Below the pieces are notes generated by a model that made no database searches, was not told where the DNA came from, and saw nothing but the letters and a program-made list of their open reading frames with translations. From the NCBI GenBank assembly GCA_016710135.1, contig JADJLM010000002.1:496001-560000 (forward strand): a stretch of DNA of 64,000 nt, read 5' to 3'. Source of the DNA: Nitrosomonas sp. GTDB taxonomy: Bacteria; Pseudomonadota; Gammaproteobacteria; Burkholderiales; Nitrosomonadaceae. Position numbers and translations under genes: made by a program. Below are positions 27,770 to 38,366 of the stretch, one piece after another (positions within the stretch are counted from its first letter, which is position 1; each line of letters opens with the position of its first letter).

Positions 27770-28474
27770 ATGATTCATTGGTTAGCAACAGATCAGGTCG
27801 AGAATTTTCCACCACTGAGTGCAGCGTTGCTTGAGCCCAATGGTTTATTAGCTGTCGGCGGTGATTTATCGCCTCAGCGTTTAATTTGCGCTTATCGTTG
27901 TGGTATTTTTCCGTGGTTTAATGACGAAGATCCGATCTTATGGTGGAGTCCAGATCCGAGGATGGTGTTGTTTCCCAATGAGCTCTCTATTTCTCGATCG
28001 CTGCACAAATTATTAAAGAAGCATCAATATGAGATTCGCACCGATGTTAGCTTTCGTGAAGTGATGCAAGCTTGTGCAGAGCCTCGCAAAGTACAAGCGG
28101 GAACATGGATAACGGATGAAATGATTGATGCTTATACAACATTGCATCAAATGGGGATTGCGCATTCCGTGGAAACGTGGATGAATGGTGTATTGGTTGG
28201 AGGATTGTATGGGATCGCGCTTGGAAAAATGTTTTATGGAGAATCAATGTTTTCTCGAGTAAGCGATGCGTCCAAAATCGCTTTTGTGCATCTGGTAAAA
28301 CAACTAGAAATTTGGGGATTTGGAATGATTGATTGTCAAATGAAAACCCGTCATCTCGGGTCTTTAGGTGCTCGAGAGATCTCCCGTGACGAATTTATGT
28401 TGCAATTAGGTAATTTGATTGATGTTCCGGGTCGATCAGGGACATGGCATTTTGATTATGCCTATCCGGGTTAA
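27770..28474 (+). CDS. aat: Leucyl/phenylalanyl-tRNA--protein transferase
   Basis: Adds Leu or Phe to N-terminal Arg/Lys of proteins, marking them for ClpS-ClpAP degradation (N-degron pathway). 234 residues, with the family hallmarks GLLAVGGDLSPQRL, YRCGIFPWF, WWSPDPRMVL, GGLYGIALGKMFYGESMFS and DCQMKTRHLGSLGA. It lies 15 bases before bpt, the complementary N-degron transferase, so the two form one operon. It is followed, after 55 bases, by pyrD. Confidence 0.97.
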   Translation: MIHWLATDQVENFPPLSAALLEPNGLLAVGGDLSPQRLICAYRCGIFPWFNDEDPILWWSPDPRMVLFPNELSISRSLHKLLKKHQYEIRTDVSFREVMQACAEPRKVQAGTWITDEMIDAYTTLHQMGIAHSVETWMNGVLVGGLYGIALGKMFYGESMFSRVSDASKIAFVHLVKQLEIWGFGMIDCQMKTRHLGSLGAREISRDEFMLQLGNLIDVPGRSGTWHFDYAYPG

Positions 28475-28489
28475 TCATTTTTTCAAAAA

Positions 28490-29206
28490 ATGAAGCTCCA
28501 TATTACAGAGTCCTATCCGTGCAGTTATCTGTCAAATCAGCTAGCACGTTCTCAAATTGCGGTTCCAGATAACGCTACAGTCGATACACACACTTATGCG
28601 AAACTGATTCAGGCGGGGTTTCGTCGCAGTGGGTATTTTGTTTATCGCCCCAATTGTGAGCACTGCACGGCTTGTGTGCCTGTCCGCATTGTGGTCGACC
28701 AATTCGTGCCTAACCGTACTCAGCGCCGAGCTTGGAAACGGCATCATGATTTACGTGTGAATCTGCATAAGTTACATTTCCACCCCGATCATTTCCGGCT
28801 TTATCGGCGCTATCAGCAAAAGCGCCATGCCCTTAGTGAAATGAGCTGTGATACCCATGACCAATATTGTGAGTTTTTGTTACAGAGTAGTATTGACTCG
28901 GTGCTCGTAACATTTCATGATAAGAATCGGCTGCAAATGGTGAGCATTATTGATCAACTACCGGATGGTCTATCTTCAGTTTATACTTTTTTTGATCCGG
29001 ACGTATCTCGAGCGAGTTTCGGTACTTTCAGTATTTTGTGGCAAATTCACTATTGCCAATTAGAAAAACACCCTTATCTTTATCTAGGCTATTGGATTGA
29101 GGAGAGTCGTAAAATGAATTACAAAGCACATTTTCAACCACTACAATATTTGCGACAAGGGCACTGGTCTAATATTGCTGAGCCTATATCGGAAAGCCAT
29201 TCATAG
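28490..29206 (+). CDS. bpt: Aspartate/glutamate leucyltransferase Bpt (ATE1-like)
   Basis: Transfers Leu to N-terminal Asp/Glu, feeding the same ClpS pathway as Aat. 238 residues. The N-terminal cysteine cluster is C-x-Y-L with later [12 protein letters not shown], and the GNAT-like part contains [22 protein letters not shown] and [18 protein letters not shown]. Length and motifs are normal. Tandem with aat. Confidence 0.96.
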   Translation: MKLHITESYPCSYLSNQLARSQIAVPDNATVDTHTYAKLIQAGFRRSGYFVYRPNCEHCTACVPVRIVVDQFVPNRTQRRAWKRHHDLRVNLHKLHFHPDHFRLYRRYQQKRHALSEMSCDTHDQYCEFLLQSSIDSVLVTFHDKNRLQMVSIIDQLPDGLSSVYTFFDPDVSRASFGTFSILWQIHYCQLEKHPYLYLGYWIEESRKMNYKAHFQPLQYLRQGHWSNIAEPISESHS

Positions 29207-29261
29207 CTAAATCATCATGATTATCTGCTAAACTTTTGCTTGAACTCAGGAAATTATCTCC

Positions 29262-30284
29262 ATGTTTTATCGTTTGTTGCGTCCTTTGCTCTTTACACTG
29301 GATGCTGAATTAGCACATGCCCTAACGCTTAAAGCATTACGTTTGTTGCAACCATTCGAGTTATTACATAATCGAGTTGCTCGTTGTGAGTCTAAAATCA
29401 TTATGGGACTCAAATTCCCTAATCCAGTGGGGCTTGCAGCTGGCCTGGATAAGAATGGGGACTATATTGACGCGCTTGCTAAATTAGGATTTGGCTTTAT
29501 TGAAGTTGGTACAGTAACACCGCGACCTCAGCCTGGTAATCCAAAGCCTCGGTTATTTCGTATCCCAGAAGCTCAGGCCAATATTAATCGTATGGGTTTT
29601 AACAACCTTGGCGTCGATTATTTGTTAGAAAATATAAAATGCACTCAATATAAAGGAGTTCTCGGTATCAATATCGGAAAAAATTTTGATACCCCGGTTG
29701 AGAAGGCCATAGAAGATTATCTGATTTGCTTTCGCAAGGTATACGGGGTTGCTAGCTATGTAACAATCAATATTTCTTCCCCTAATACGCCGCATTTGAG
29801 GCAATTACAAAATGAGCATGAGTTAGATTATTTAGTTGCTACACTAAAATTAGAGCAGCGTAAGCTCAGTGATCAGCAGAGTCGTTACACGCCGCTATTG
29901 GTGAAAATTGCGCCTGATTTGAATGAGTCGCAACTTGAATCGATTGCTGCTATCTTGATGAAACATAATATTGACGGTGTTATTGCAACCAATACTACGA
30001 TTTCGCGTCTCGATATAGCAGGATTACCGCATGCGGATGAAACGGGAGGATTGAGTGGATCCCCGGTTAGGAGAATGAGCACGCAAGTGATCAGCAAATT
30101 GTATGCGTTGCTAGATGAACAAATTCCGATCATCGGCGTAGGCGGTATTTTGTCAGCAGCCGATGCCAAAGAGAAAATAACGGCGGGTGCAAGCTTAATT
30201 CAACTTTATACGGGCCTGATCTATGAAGGTCCTGATTTGGTTGATCAGTGCATCAATACACTCTGTCATTCACAGTATGCCTAG
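29262..30284 (+). CDS. pyrD: Dihydroorotate dehydrogenase (quinone), class 2
   Basis: Oxidises dihydroorotate to orotate in pyrimidine synthesis, passing electrons to quinone at the inner membrane. 340 residues. The N-terminal amphipathic helices ([20 protein letters not shown]) form the quinone tunnel of class 2 enzymes. FMN/substrate motifs include [25 protein letters not shown] and [14 protein letters not shown], with the catalytic base serine of class 2 in that last segment, and the late IIGVGGI. The stop overlaps the rsxB start by 8 bases. Confidence 0.97.
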   Translation: MFYRLLRPLLFTLDAELAHALTLKALRLLQPFELLHNRVARCESKIIMGLKFPNPVGLAAGLDKNGDYIDALAKLGFGFIEVGTVTPRPQPGNPKPRLFRIPEAQANINRMGFNNLGVDYLLENIKCTQYKGVLGINIGKNFDTPVEKAIEDYLICFRKVYGVASYVTINISSPNTPHLRQLQNEHELDYLVATLKLEQRKLSDQQSRYTPLLVKIAPDLNESQLESIAAILMKHNIDGVIATNTTISRLDIAGLPHADETGGLSGSPVRRMSTQVISKLYALLDEQIPIIGVGGILSAADAKEKITAGASLIQLYTGLIYEGPDLVDQCINTLCHSQYA

Positions 30285-30957
30285 TAACGAAAACGATTCA
30301 TTAATTCGACAAATCGATGCGATTTTACCGCAGACCCAATGTGGACAATGTGGTTATTCAGGTTGTCTGCCTTATGCGACTGCAATTGCGCAAGGTGTTG
30401 CAGATATTAATCAATGTCCACCCGGTGATGAGGAAGGTATTCGTGAATTAGCTGCTTTATTAGATGTTTCTTATAAACCACTTAATAGAAAGTATGGTAT
30501 AGCAAAGCCTAAAGCGGTTGCTTTAATCGATGAAGCGTACTGTATTGGTTGTACCTTTTGTATTCAGGCCTGCCCAGTGGATGCAATTATTGGAGCGGCT
30601 AAGCTCATGCATACCGTTCTTACTGAGGAATGTACAGGATGTGAGCGTTGTGTAGCACCTTGTCCAGTGGATTGTATTCAAATGGTTCCTATTGCATTGA
30701 TCGAAAGAAATGAAGACCCTGCATTGAGGCAGCTGGCCGCTGATAAGGCAAGGGCGCGCTATCAAAATCGATTGCGACGATTAGCGTCTGATCAGCAGCA
30801 GAAGAATCAGCTTAAAAACAAGCCATCGGTCAAAGTGGCTCAATTAGCCTCGGTCGATGAGAATCTAAAGAAAACAATGATACTCGCGGCATTAGAGCGT
30901 GCTAAGACCTTATCAACCGTTAACTTGAACAGCAATCGGGGTAAACCTGAAGTATGA
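30277..30957 (+). CDS. rsxB: RsxB/RnfB-like iron-sulfur ferredoxin protein (soluble form)
   Basis: 226 residues. An N-terminal Fe4S4 domain carries CGQCGYSGC ... CPPG, followed by two ferredoxin-type clusters, [12 protein letters not shown] and [12 protein letters not shown]. The C-terminal tail is basic and helical. RnfB of the Rnf/Rsx complex normally has an N-terminal membrane helix and lies in an rnfABCDGE operon. Neither is present here, so this is the stand-alone soluble form; an electron-donor role, perhaps to the next gene product Nth or to other Fe-S proteins, is a guess. The start ATG at 30277 overlaps the pyrD end; the stop shares ATGA with nth. Confidence 0.85.
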   Translation: MPSNENDSLIRQIDAILPQTQCGQCGYSGCLPYATAIAQGVADINQCPPGDEEGIRELAALLDVSYKPLNRKYGIAKPKAVALIDEAYCIGCTFCIQACPVDAIIGAAKLMHTVLTEECTGCERCVAPCPVDCIQMVPIALIERNEDPALRQLAADKARARYQNRLRRLASDQQQKNQLKNKPSVKVAQLASVDENLKKTMILAALERAKTLSTVNLNSNRGKPEV

Positions 30958-31610
30958 ATGCTGCAAAGCGTCAAGCGATGTTTAGTCGGTTCAAGTCGCT
31001 AAACCCCCATCCAACGACAGAGTTAATATATACAACGCCATTCGAGCTATTAGTTGCTGTAATCCTTTCAGCGCAAGCAACAGATAAAAGTGTCAATCTC
31101 GCAACGCAGAAACTTTTTCCTTTGGCGAATACCCCAGCAGACATTCTCGCGCTGGGTGAAACCCGATTAAGCGAAATGATCCAGCGGATCGGATTATATC
31201 GAACCAAGGCAAAAAATATCCTAGCGATGTGCAAGTTGTTAATTGAGTTGCATAAGGGTCATGTACCACGAAATCGAGAAGACCTTGAACGGCTTCCCGG
31301 GGTTGGGCGTAAAACGGCGAATGTGATACTGAATACTGCATTTGGGGAGCCAACGATCGCGGTAGATACCCATATTTTTAGGGTAGCGAACCGAACTGGC
31401 TTGGCGCCAGGAAAAAATGTGTTGGAAGTAGAAAAAAAGTTACTGAAGCGAATTCCCGCGGCTTTTCAACAGGATGCGCATCACTGGTTGATTTTACATG
31501 GGCGATATACATGTAAAGCGAGGAAGCCTGCTTGCCATGAATGTTGTATCAACGATTTGTGTGAATTTGACGAAAAAAATTTAAATTTAACGAAACCTAT
31601 TCTTGGATAG
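30954..31610 (+). CDS. nth: Endonuclease III
   Basis: Bifunctional DNA glycosylase/AP lyase for oxidised pyrimidines. 218 residues. The helix-hairpin-helix [12 protein letters not shown] includes the catalytic Lys, the catalytic Asp is in AVDTHIFRV, and the Fe4S4 loop has the exact C-x6-C-x2-C-x5-C pattern ([12 protein letters not shown]...LC). The 4-base overlap with rsxB indicates translational coupling. Confidence 0.97.
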   Translation: MNAAKRQAMFSRFKSLNPHPTTELIYTTPFELLVAVILSAQATDKSVNLATQKLFPLANTPADILALGETRLSEMIQRIGLYRTKAKNILAMCKLLIELHKGHVPRNREDLERLPGVGRKTANVILNTAFGEPTIAVDTHIFRVANRTGLAPGKNVLEVEKKLLKRIPAAFQQDAHHWLILHGRYTCKARKPACHECCINDLCEFDEKNLNLTKPILG

Positions 31611-31615
31611 CAGCA

Positions 31616-32047
31616 ATGTTTAATCCGACTCGAAATCAAGTGCGGCAATTATTTTTTGATACTTGGGGTAAATATGGTCGAAAAGAATCACTGTCTGGAA
31701 TGGAAACAATCGCACTAGAGGTGATATTACAACACCCTGAGTACCATCCAATACTCAGAGATTACGATCAATTTATCGACAAAGACTATTTGCCTGAGTT
31801 TGGAGAGACAAATCCATTCTTACATATGAGCATGCATATGGCAATTAAAGAGCAGTTGTCTATTGATCAACCGTTCGGTATTCAAGAAAAGTATCGTAAT
31901 TTAGCCATAAAATTAGGGGATGAACATGCCGCAGTCCATAATGTAATGGAATGCTTGGGTGAGATGCTTTGGCATGCACAACGCGATCAGACATCTCCTA
32001 ATACGCAGATTTATTTAGATTGCCTTGATAAATCAATTAGATCATAA
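31616..32047 (+). CDS. DUF1841 family protein
   Basis: 143 residues, beginning MFNPTRNQVRQLFFDTWGKY. The central H-rich segment NPFLHMSMHMAIKEQLSIDQP and the C-terminal HNVMECLGEMLWHAQR are the conserved blocks of this betaproteobacterial family. No signal peptide or membrane helix; function unknown. Five bases after nth, so it closes the aat-to-nth operon. Confidence 0.88.
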   Translation: MFNPTRNQVRQLFFDTWGKYGRKESLSGMETIALEVILQHPEYHPILRDYDQFIDKDYLPEFGETNPFLHMSMHMAIKEQLSIDQPFGIQEKYRNLAIKLGDEHAAVHNVMECLGEMLWHAQRDQTSPNTQIYLDCLDKSIRS

Positions 32048-32115
32048 CAAGGCGTAATAGGTAGTCAAGAATATAAGCTTAAACCATTACGCAAAGCTGA
32101 AATAGCCGTATGATT

Positions 32116-33963
32116 TTATTCAACGGTAACTGCTTTTGCTAAATTCCTTGGTTTATCCACATCAGTCCCTTTCTGTAACGCGACATGGTACGCTAATAAT
32201 TGGAGTGGGATGGTATGCAAGAGCGGACTTAGCATTCCTGCATGCTCCGCGAGTCGGATAATATGAATTCCTTCACTTTCCTGAATATGCGAGTCGCTAT
32301 CAGCAAAAACATAGAGTTCACCACCGCGTGCCCGCACTTCTTGTAAATTGGATTTGAGTTTCTCTAATAACGCATCGTTGGGTGCGATAGCAATGACAGG
32401 CATTTCCTTATCAACTAACGCGAGTGGGCCGTGTTTTAATTCACCAGCTGGATAGGCTTCCGCATGAATATAGGAAATTTCTTTTAATTTAAGTGCGCCT
32501 TCTAACGCGATGGGATAGTGAACACCACGACCTAGAAATAATGCATGTCGTTTTTGTGAAAAGTTGGCGGCCCATGCTTTAACTTGGGGTTCTACCGCTA
32601 ACGCGGATTGAATGGCAATTGGTAAGTGACGTAATGAAGTAATGACTTCCTGCTCGAATTGACCAGAGAAACGATTTCTAAGCTTTGCTAGTGTTACCGT
32701 TAATAGCATGAGCGCTGCTAACTGTGTCGTGAATGCTTTCGTAGAAGCTACACCAATTTCAGGGCCTGCACGTGTTAAGAAGCGTAAATTAGTTAGTCTG
32801 ACCAAAGCACTTTCTGGTACGTTACAAATCGACAAGCTATAGTTATGCCCCAGTGTTTTTGCGTAATTAATTGCGGCAAGGGTATCAGCTGTTTCACCTG
32901 ACTGGGAAATTCCGATGACTAAGTAATCTGGATTTGCAATAGGATCACGATAACGGTACTCGCTCGCAATCTCAACATTACAAGGTAACCCGGCTATCGT
33001 TTCTAGCTAGTATTTTGCAACTAAGCCTGCATGATAACTCGTACCACATGCAAGGATTAAAATACCTTTGTTTTTTTTGAATATTGCTTCTGCTTCACTC
33101 CCAAAAAGTTGAGGTGAAATAGAACGAGCGTTTAATACCATTTCCAGTGTGTTAGCGACTGCAATCGGTTGCTCGAATATCTCTTTCTGCATGAAATGAG
33201 TGTAAGGTCCAAGTTCAACAGAATCACGCGTTAAATCGCTTTCTCGAACCGAACGCGTCACTTCTTTATAAGAGGCGTCGCCAATGCGGTTAAGGACACG
33301 GTAGCCACTACTGTGCAGCTCTGCTACATCCCCTTCTTCAAGGTAAATCATATGCTTAGTAACTTGAATGAGTGCAGAGGCATCGGAAGCAACATAATTT
33401 CCATTGTTACCGACACCCAATAATAATGGAGCACCATTTCTAGCTACGACGATATGGTCCGGCCGCGATTCTTCTACAACCGCAATTGCATACGCACCTT
33501 GTAGTTCGTTAATTGTCATACATACTGCTTCAAGCAGATTCTGAGTTGTTTCCAGGTTAAATGATATGAGGTGAGCAATTACTTCCGTATCAGTATCCGA
33601 TAGAAACTCGAAGCCTTTTTGTTCAAGGCGCTTGCGGATCACCTCATGATTTTCGATGATGCCATTGTGCACAACAGCAATTTTTTTATCTTGACCTGAG
33701 AAATGGGGGTGGGCATTTCTTTCTGAAGGTGCGCCATGTGTGGCCCACCGTGTATGAGCAATTCCAGTAAATCCTTGGGTTTTTCTTATTTCAACAAGTC
33801 TTCCAAGTTCTGAAACACGTTCAGTGGTGCGTAATCTTTGTAATTCTTCATTTGCAACAACAATGCCAGCTGAGTCATAACCTCTATATTCGAGTCTAGA
33901 AAGACCTTCTAGCAAAATAGGAACCACATTATTCCTAGCGACCGCGCCTACAATTCCACACAT
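32116..33963 (-). pseudogene. glmS: Glutamine--fructose-6-phosphate aminotransferase, in-frame TAG at 33007-33009
   Basis: Makes glucosamine-6-phosphate for cell-wall and lipid A synthesis. The N-terminal glutaminase starts MCGIVGAV (nucleophile C2) and is followed by two SIS sugar-isomerase domains and a C-terminal [12 protein letters not shown]. The reading frame is continuous over 616 codons except for one TAG, where the sequence reads [17 protein letters not shown]. Relatives have tryptophan (TGG) at that place, so a single G-to-A change explains it. The gene should be essential here, so a sequence error or suppression is more likely than loss. glmU is 47 bases upstream. Confidence 0.92.
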
Positions 33964-34010
33964 GCCTTTCTCCTTCCAATTGCTTCGATTTTCTAGAACA
34001 ATGAATACGA

Positions 34011-35384
34011 TTAAATTTTGGTTTTACTTGGGCGTTTCCACCCTGAAATACTGATTTGTTTAGCGCGAGATAGTGTGAGCTGCTCCTCAGGAGTGTCCCG
34101 CGTAATCGTGGAGCCCGCGCCAATCGTAGAGCCTTTAGCAACTTTAACTGGCGCGATTAACTGCGTATCCGAACCAACAAAAACATTATCTTCAATGATT
34201 GTTTGATGTTTATGAGCACCATCGTAATTGCAAGTAATTGTTCCTGCGCCGATATTTACTTTCTTACCGACAATCGCATCACCGATATAGCTAAGGTGAT
34301 TTGCTTTACTATCCATTGCAATGTAACTGTTTTTTATTTCAACGAAATTACCAATATGGACATTATCATCTAACCGTGTACCTGGCCTTATTCGTGCATA
34401 AGGTCCAATGTGGCAATTTCTTCCAATCTCAGCATTATCTATCACGCTGAACGGAAGAACCGTTGTTCCTGATTTGACGATTGTATCTCTAATGATGCAA
34501 TTTGCATTGATTTTTACACTATCTTCTAATGTAACTGTCCCTTCAAAGATACAGTTCACATCAATTTCAACATTATTACCACAAAGTAGGTTGCCTCTAA
34601 TATCAATGCGAGACGGATCCATGAGTGTTACTCCGGCTTCTAATAGTTGCTGCGCCTGGAAAGCTTGTGCCGCGCGTTCAAGTTGGGCAAGTTGTACTTT
34701 GCTGTTAATACCAGATACTTCCCATTCATAGTGAGGCTGGGTTGTTTCGATCTTAATTCCGGAGCTTGCGGCTAACTTAATGATATCCGTCAAATAATAT
34801 TCACCCTGGGCATTATGATTATTAAGCTTAGGTAGGCAATCATGGAGGTAAGCATTGGGAAGTACCATGATTCCTGTATTGATTTCATTGATTTTACGCT
34901 GCACTTCATTCGCATCTTTTTCTTCTACAATGGCTGAGATTCGATGAGTGCCATTTTCACGAATAACTCGTCCATAACCGAAAGGGTTAGCTAAAGTGAC
35001 TGTTAGTAGCGCAAAATTGTTAGTACTTGAGCTAGCAATGAGTGTAGTTAATGAATTTTCTTGTATGAGAGGAACATCTCCGAGTAGAACCAGGGTTTTT
35101 CCTGATTTTTCTAAACAAGGCAATACTTGCAACAAAGCATGGCCAGTGCCGAGCTGTGGTTCTTGCTTAACCCATAAGAGATGATCATCGTTGATTTCAG
35201 TTTGAACTTGTTCGCCGCCATGGCCGTACACCACATAAATTTTTCTAGGTACTAATTTTTGCGCTGTATCGAGTACATGCCTAAGCAAGGGTTTTCCAGC
35301 TAATTTATGGAGCACCTTGGGTAGGGATGATCGCATGCGTTTGCCAATTCCAGCAGCTAATATGACTATGTCTAAATCACTCAC
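34011..35384 (-). CDS. glmU: Bifunctional GlmU: glucosamine-1-P acetyltransferase / GlcNAc-1-P uridyltransferase
   Basis: Produces UDP-GlcNAc. 457 residues. The N-terminal pyrophosphorylase domain has LAAGIGKRMRSSLPKVLHKL, and the C-terminal left-handed beta-helix has hexapeptide repeats through KGSTIGAGSTIT, with the catalytic His region GPYARIRPGT and the SYIGDAIVGKKVNIGAG loop. Complete and undisturbed. Probably one transcript with glmS. Confidence 0.97.
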   Translation of the reverse strand: MSDLDIVILAAGIGKRMRSSLPKVLHKLAGKPLLRHVLDTAQKLVPRKIYVVYGHGGEQVQTEINDDHLLWVKQEPQLGTGHALLQVLPCLEKSGKTLVLLGDVPLIQENSLTTLIASSSTNNFALLTVTLANPFGYGRVIRENGTHRISAIVEEKDANEVQRKINEINTGIMVLPNAYLHDCLPKLNNHNAQGEYYLTDIIKLAASSGIKIETTQPHYEWEVSGINSKVQLAQLERAAQAFQAQQLLEAGVTLMDPSRIDIRGNLLCGNNVEIDVNCIFEGTVTLEDSVKINANCIIRDTIVKSGTTVLPFSVIDNAEIGRNCHIGPYARIRPGTRLDDNVHIGNFVEIKNSYIAMDSKANHLSYIGDAIVGKKVNIGAGTITCNYDGAHKHQTIIEDNVFVGSDTQLIAPVKVAKGSTIGAGSTITRDTPEEQLTLSRAKQISISGWKRPSKTKI

Positions 35385-35535
35385 AATCGTTTCCTTCTCA
35401 TGATTCTAAATATGATATTGCAGCAACTACTATTCCCAAATCAAGAATAAGCACTAAATTTCAATATGTTTTATTTTAAATCGGGTGGATTCGAGTAATA
35501 ATTGCAATGAACTTGCGGGGAATTCATTCAAGCGA

Positions 35536-35973
35536 TTAATCAGCTCCCAATTTTCTGATTGCTTCAGCGTTACTCCACGAAAATACTTTTTCAGCAGCTT
35601 CATTCCAAGGTAGCCAAGTCAATGAGAGGTGTTCACGTGATGCAATCGAAATAGGCATAATTTCTGGTAATTTTAAACCAAAAACATATTCGGTATTATG
35701 AGTCACTTCTGGAGCGTATCGCCAGCGCCATTCCTGAAAAATTTCATACTGATTTTGGATGTGCCAATCTTTTAATTCAAATTGATCGGCAACTAAGCCA
35801 GTCTCTTCTTTAACTTCCCGAACTGCTGTTTGCCAAAGTGATTCATCCGGGTCTTGGCTCCCTGTAATGGATTGCCAATAACCAGGGTGATCAGCGCGTT
35901 CCAAAAGAAGAACGTCACGATTAACCGTATAGACGACCACTAATACCGATATGGGGATCTTATAGGCATGCAC
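35536..35973 (-). CDS. nudB: Dihydroneopterin triphosphate diphosphatase (Nudix)
   Basis: Removes pyrophosphate from dihydroneopterin triphosphate in folate synthesis. 145 residues; the Nudix box G-x5-E-x7-REVKEETGL is visible (GSQDPDESLWQTAVREVKEE), followed by the family's WRWRYAPEVTHNTEY loop. It lies 12 bases after aspS, the usual betaproteobacterial order. The start codon chosen (35971-35973) directly precedes HAYKIPISVLVVVYT. Confidence 0.93.
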   Translation of the reverse strand: MHAYKIPISVLVVVYTVNRDVLLLERADHPGYWQSITGSQDPDESLWQTAVREVKEETGLVADQFELKDWHIQNQYEIFQEWRWRYAPEVTHNTEYVFGLKLPEIMPISIASREHLSLTWLPWNEAAEKVFSWSNAEAIRKLGAD

Positions 35974-35985
35974 TGTATAGCTTGT

Positions 35986-37766
35986 TTAAGAAGTGCTAGC
36001 GCTCGAGTTACGGAGTCGTATGTGTAATTCTCGTAATTGTTTTTCGGTAACACTATTCGGCGCTTGGGTTAGCATACACTGTGCACGCTGTGTTTTAGGG
36101 AAAGCAATCACATCACGAATGGAATCTGTTCCAGTCATCATAGCAACAATACGATCCAGGCCAAATGCAATACCACCATGCGGAGGCGCCCCATATTGGA
36201 GTGCATTAAGCAAGAATCCAAATTTTCCCTGAGCTTCACTCTCTGTTATTCCGAGTGCTTGGAAAACTTTTGCTTGGATTTCTTGGCGATGGATTCGCAC
36301 TGATCCACCACCAATCTCAACCCCATTCAATACCATATCATAGGCTCTCGAAAGGGCTTTTTCAGGATCTGTAGTTAGGAAGTTCTCATGCCCTTCAATA
36401 GGGGACGTAAACGGATGGTGTAGGGCTTTCCACCGTTTTTCTTCTTCATCCCATTCAAACATCGGAAAATCAACGACCCATAAGGGTTTCCAAGTTTTCT
36501 CTGCTAACCCGCGTTCATGTCCAATTTTTACGCGTAATGCACCAAGCGCATCATTAACGATTTTAGCTTTATCCGCACCGAAGAAAACGATATCTCCATT
36601 CTGTGCTTGAGTACGCTCTAAGATTGCTCGAATGACAGATTCTGGTAAGAATTTTAGAATCGGCGATTGCAAACCTTCAGGGCCTTTGTTGCGGTCATTG
36701 ATTTTAATGTACGCCAAACCTTTTGCACCATAAATCGCTACGAATTGTGTATAGTCGTCGATTTCTTTACGCGATAAATCTCCACCCTGAGGAATTCGAA
36801 GTGCCGCAACTCGCCCACCTGGTTTTTGAGCAGCATCGCGGAATACCTGAAAAGGCACTTCTTGCATAAGGTCTGTTAACTCAGTTAGCGTCAGCGGTAC
36901 ACGTAAATCAGGTTTATCAGAGCCATACTTGTGCATAGCTTCTGCAAAGGTCATGCGTGGAAAAGGGTTTGGTAAGTCGATATTGATCGTACTCCGGAAT
37001 AAATGACGGATCATGTTTTCCATTAAAACCATAATCTCATTTTCTGAGAGGAACGAGGTCTCAATATCGATTTGTGTAAATTCAGGTTGACGATCGGCAC
37101 GTAAATCTTCATCACGAAAACATCGTGTAATTTGAGAATAGCGATCGAATCCTGACACCATCAGCAGTTGTTTAAATAGTTGAGGTGATTGAGGCAAAGC
37201 AAAAAAGTGACCATCGTGAACTCGTGAGGGTACTAAATAATCCCGTGCGCCTTCTGGGGTTGATTTGGTTAATATGGGTGTTTCAACATCAATAAAACCC
37301 GTTTGATCCAGAAATATGCGCACGGCCATCGAAACGCGATGTCTTAGTCGCATATTTTGTTGCATCGATGGACGCCGCAAATCAAGGTAGCGATATTCAA
37401 GCCGAATAGCCTCGCTGAGATTTTCTTCGTCCATTTGAAAAGGGGGGTGAGAGAAGTATTGAGTATCTCGATTGCTCGGGCTAAAACCTCGATTTCACCA
37501 GAAAAATTCCAGGGTTGATTGTGCCCGCCGGGCGATATCTAACTAGACCTACAATTTTTAAGAACATATTCAGTGCGAATTTTCTCAGCAATTTGAAAAT
37601 TTTCTTTGTGATCTGGATCACAGACGATTTGCACAATGCCTTCACGATCGCGTAAGTCGATGAAAATAACACCACCGTGATCACGACGGCGATGCACCCA
37701 TCCATAAAGTGTAATTTCCTGATCTAAGTAGGTTTTGTCGATGGCACCACAATAATTAGTACGCAT
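35986..37766 (-). pseudogene. aspS: Aspartyl-tRNA synthetase, frame broken at three homopolymers
   Basis: Essential class II synthetase. The N-terminal OB-fold ([11 protein letters not shown] ... FIDLRDREG) and the catalytic core (motif 2 in [18 protein letters not shown], motif 3 in [13 protein letters not shown]) are all present. Between residues about 70 and 125 the frame must change three times. One A too many in a five-A run (plus-strand T 37555-37559) turns [15 protein letters not shown] out of frame. One T is missing (plus A 37502-37506) before [17 protein letters not shown]. One C is missing (plus G 37442-37447) before [10 protein letters not shown]. All three are homopolymer length errors that restore a normal protein. 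No trace of decay elsewhere. Confidence 0.93.
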
Positions 37767-37929
37767 AGGTTTTGATTTGGCTCAAAATAAAAAAGGCTAC
37801 AGTAGAATCACGCATAATCCTATAGCAATCTTGCACGCGGAAACTGTATTGATATTAATAACATGGACTCAATAATAATTAATGCTGATTTTAGGCAATT
37901 AATCGTTACAAGCTTAATTTACTATTACG

Positions 37930-38226
37930 CTACTCTGCTGCTCCGGTGGAGGAAGGCGGTGTTTCAGCTTTTGCGGATGTGTTAGTGGCATTATCTGTAG
38001 TGCTTGTGTTGGGCTTCGTTTTTGTTTCTGGTTTTGGGGTAGATTTATTCTTGAAATCAGTAACATACCAACCGCTTCCTTTTAAATGAAATCCAGCAGC
38101 AGATACTAATTTAATGTATTGATCACTACCACATTCTGGGCATTGTGCAATTGGCGCATCACTCATTTTTTGTAAATGCTCTTTTTCAAAACCACACGAA
38201 TGGCAAATATATTCATAAATCGGCAT
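37930..38226 (-). CDS. FmdB-family zinc-ribbon protein
   Basis: 98 residues. An N-terminal zinc ribbon with two CxxC pairs (CHSCG and CPECG) is followed by FHLKGSGWYVTDF, the conserved linker, and a low-complexity Thr/Lys/Pro/Ala tail. This is the putative regulatory protein FmdB family; function is not established. It sits 163 bases upstream of aspS on the same strand. Confidence 0.9.
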   Translation of the reverse strand: MPIYEYICHSCGFEKEHLQKMSDAPIAQCPECGSDQYIKLVSAAGFHLKGSGWYVTDFKNKSTPKPETKTKPNTSTTDNATNTSAKAETPPSSTGAAE

Positions 38227-38366
38227 AACTCATCTCTATTACGCTACAGAACAATGGAATGGAAAAAACGCATATTATACTTCAACCTAGTCATCCTTTA
38301 GCGCTTAAATATGTAAATAAAATCGATTGGTGAATTCAAATTTGAGGTGTAACACTTTCCTACTTT

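Noticed and set aside
12699..33009. A recoded genetic code (TAA/TAG read as amino acids)
   Set aside because: Most genes here end at TAA or TAG in the right place for normal-length proteins, so both are used as stops.
34408..34731. Open frame of 107 codons on the plus strand
   Set aside because: Antisense to the intact glmU gene; no ribosome site or recognisable domain.
35986..37766. Programmed frameshifting in aspS
   Set aside because: Three separate changes in both directions at plain homopolymers, with no slippery heptamer and stem layout; error is simpler.
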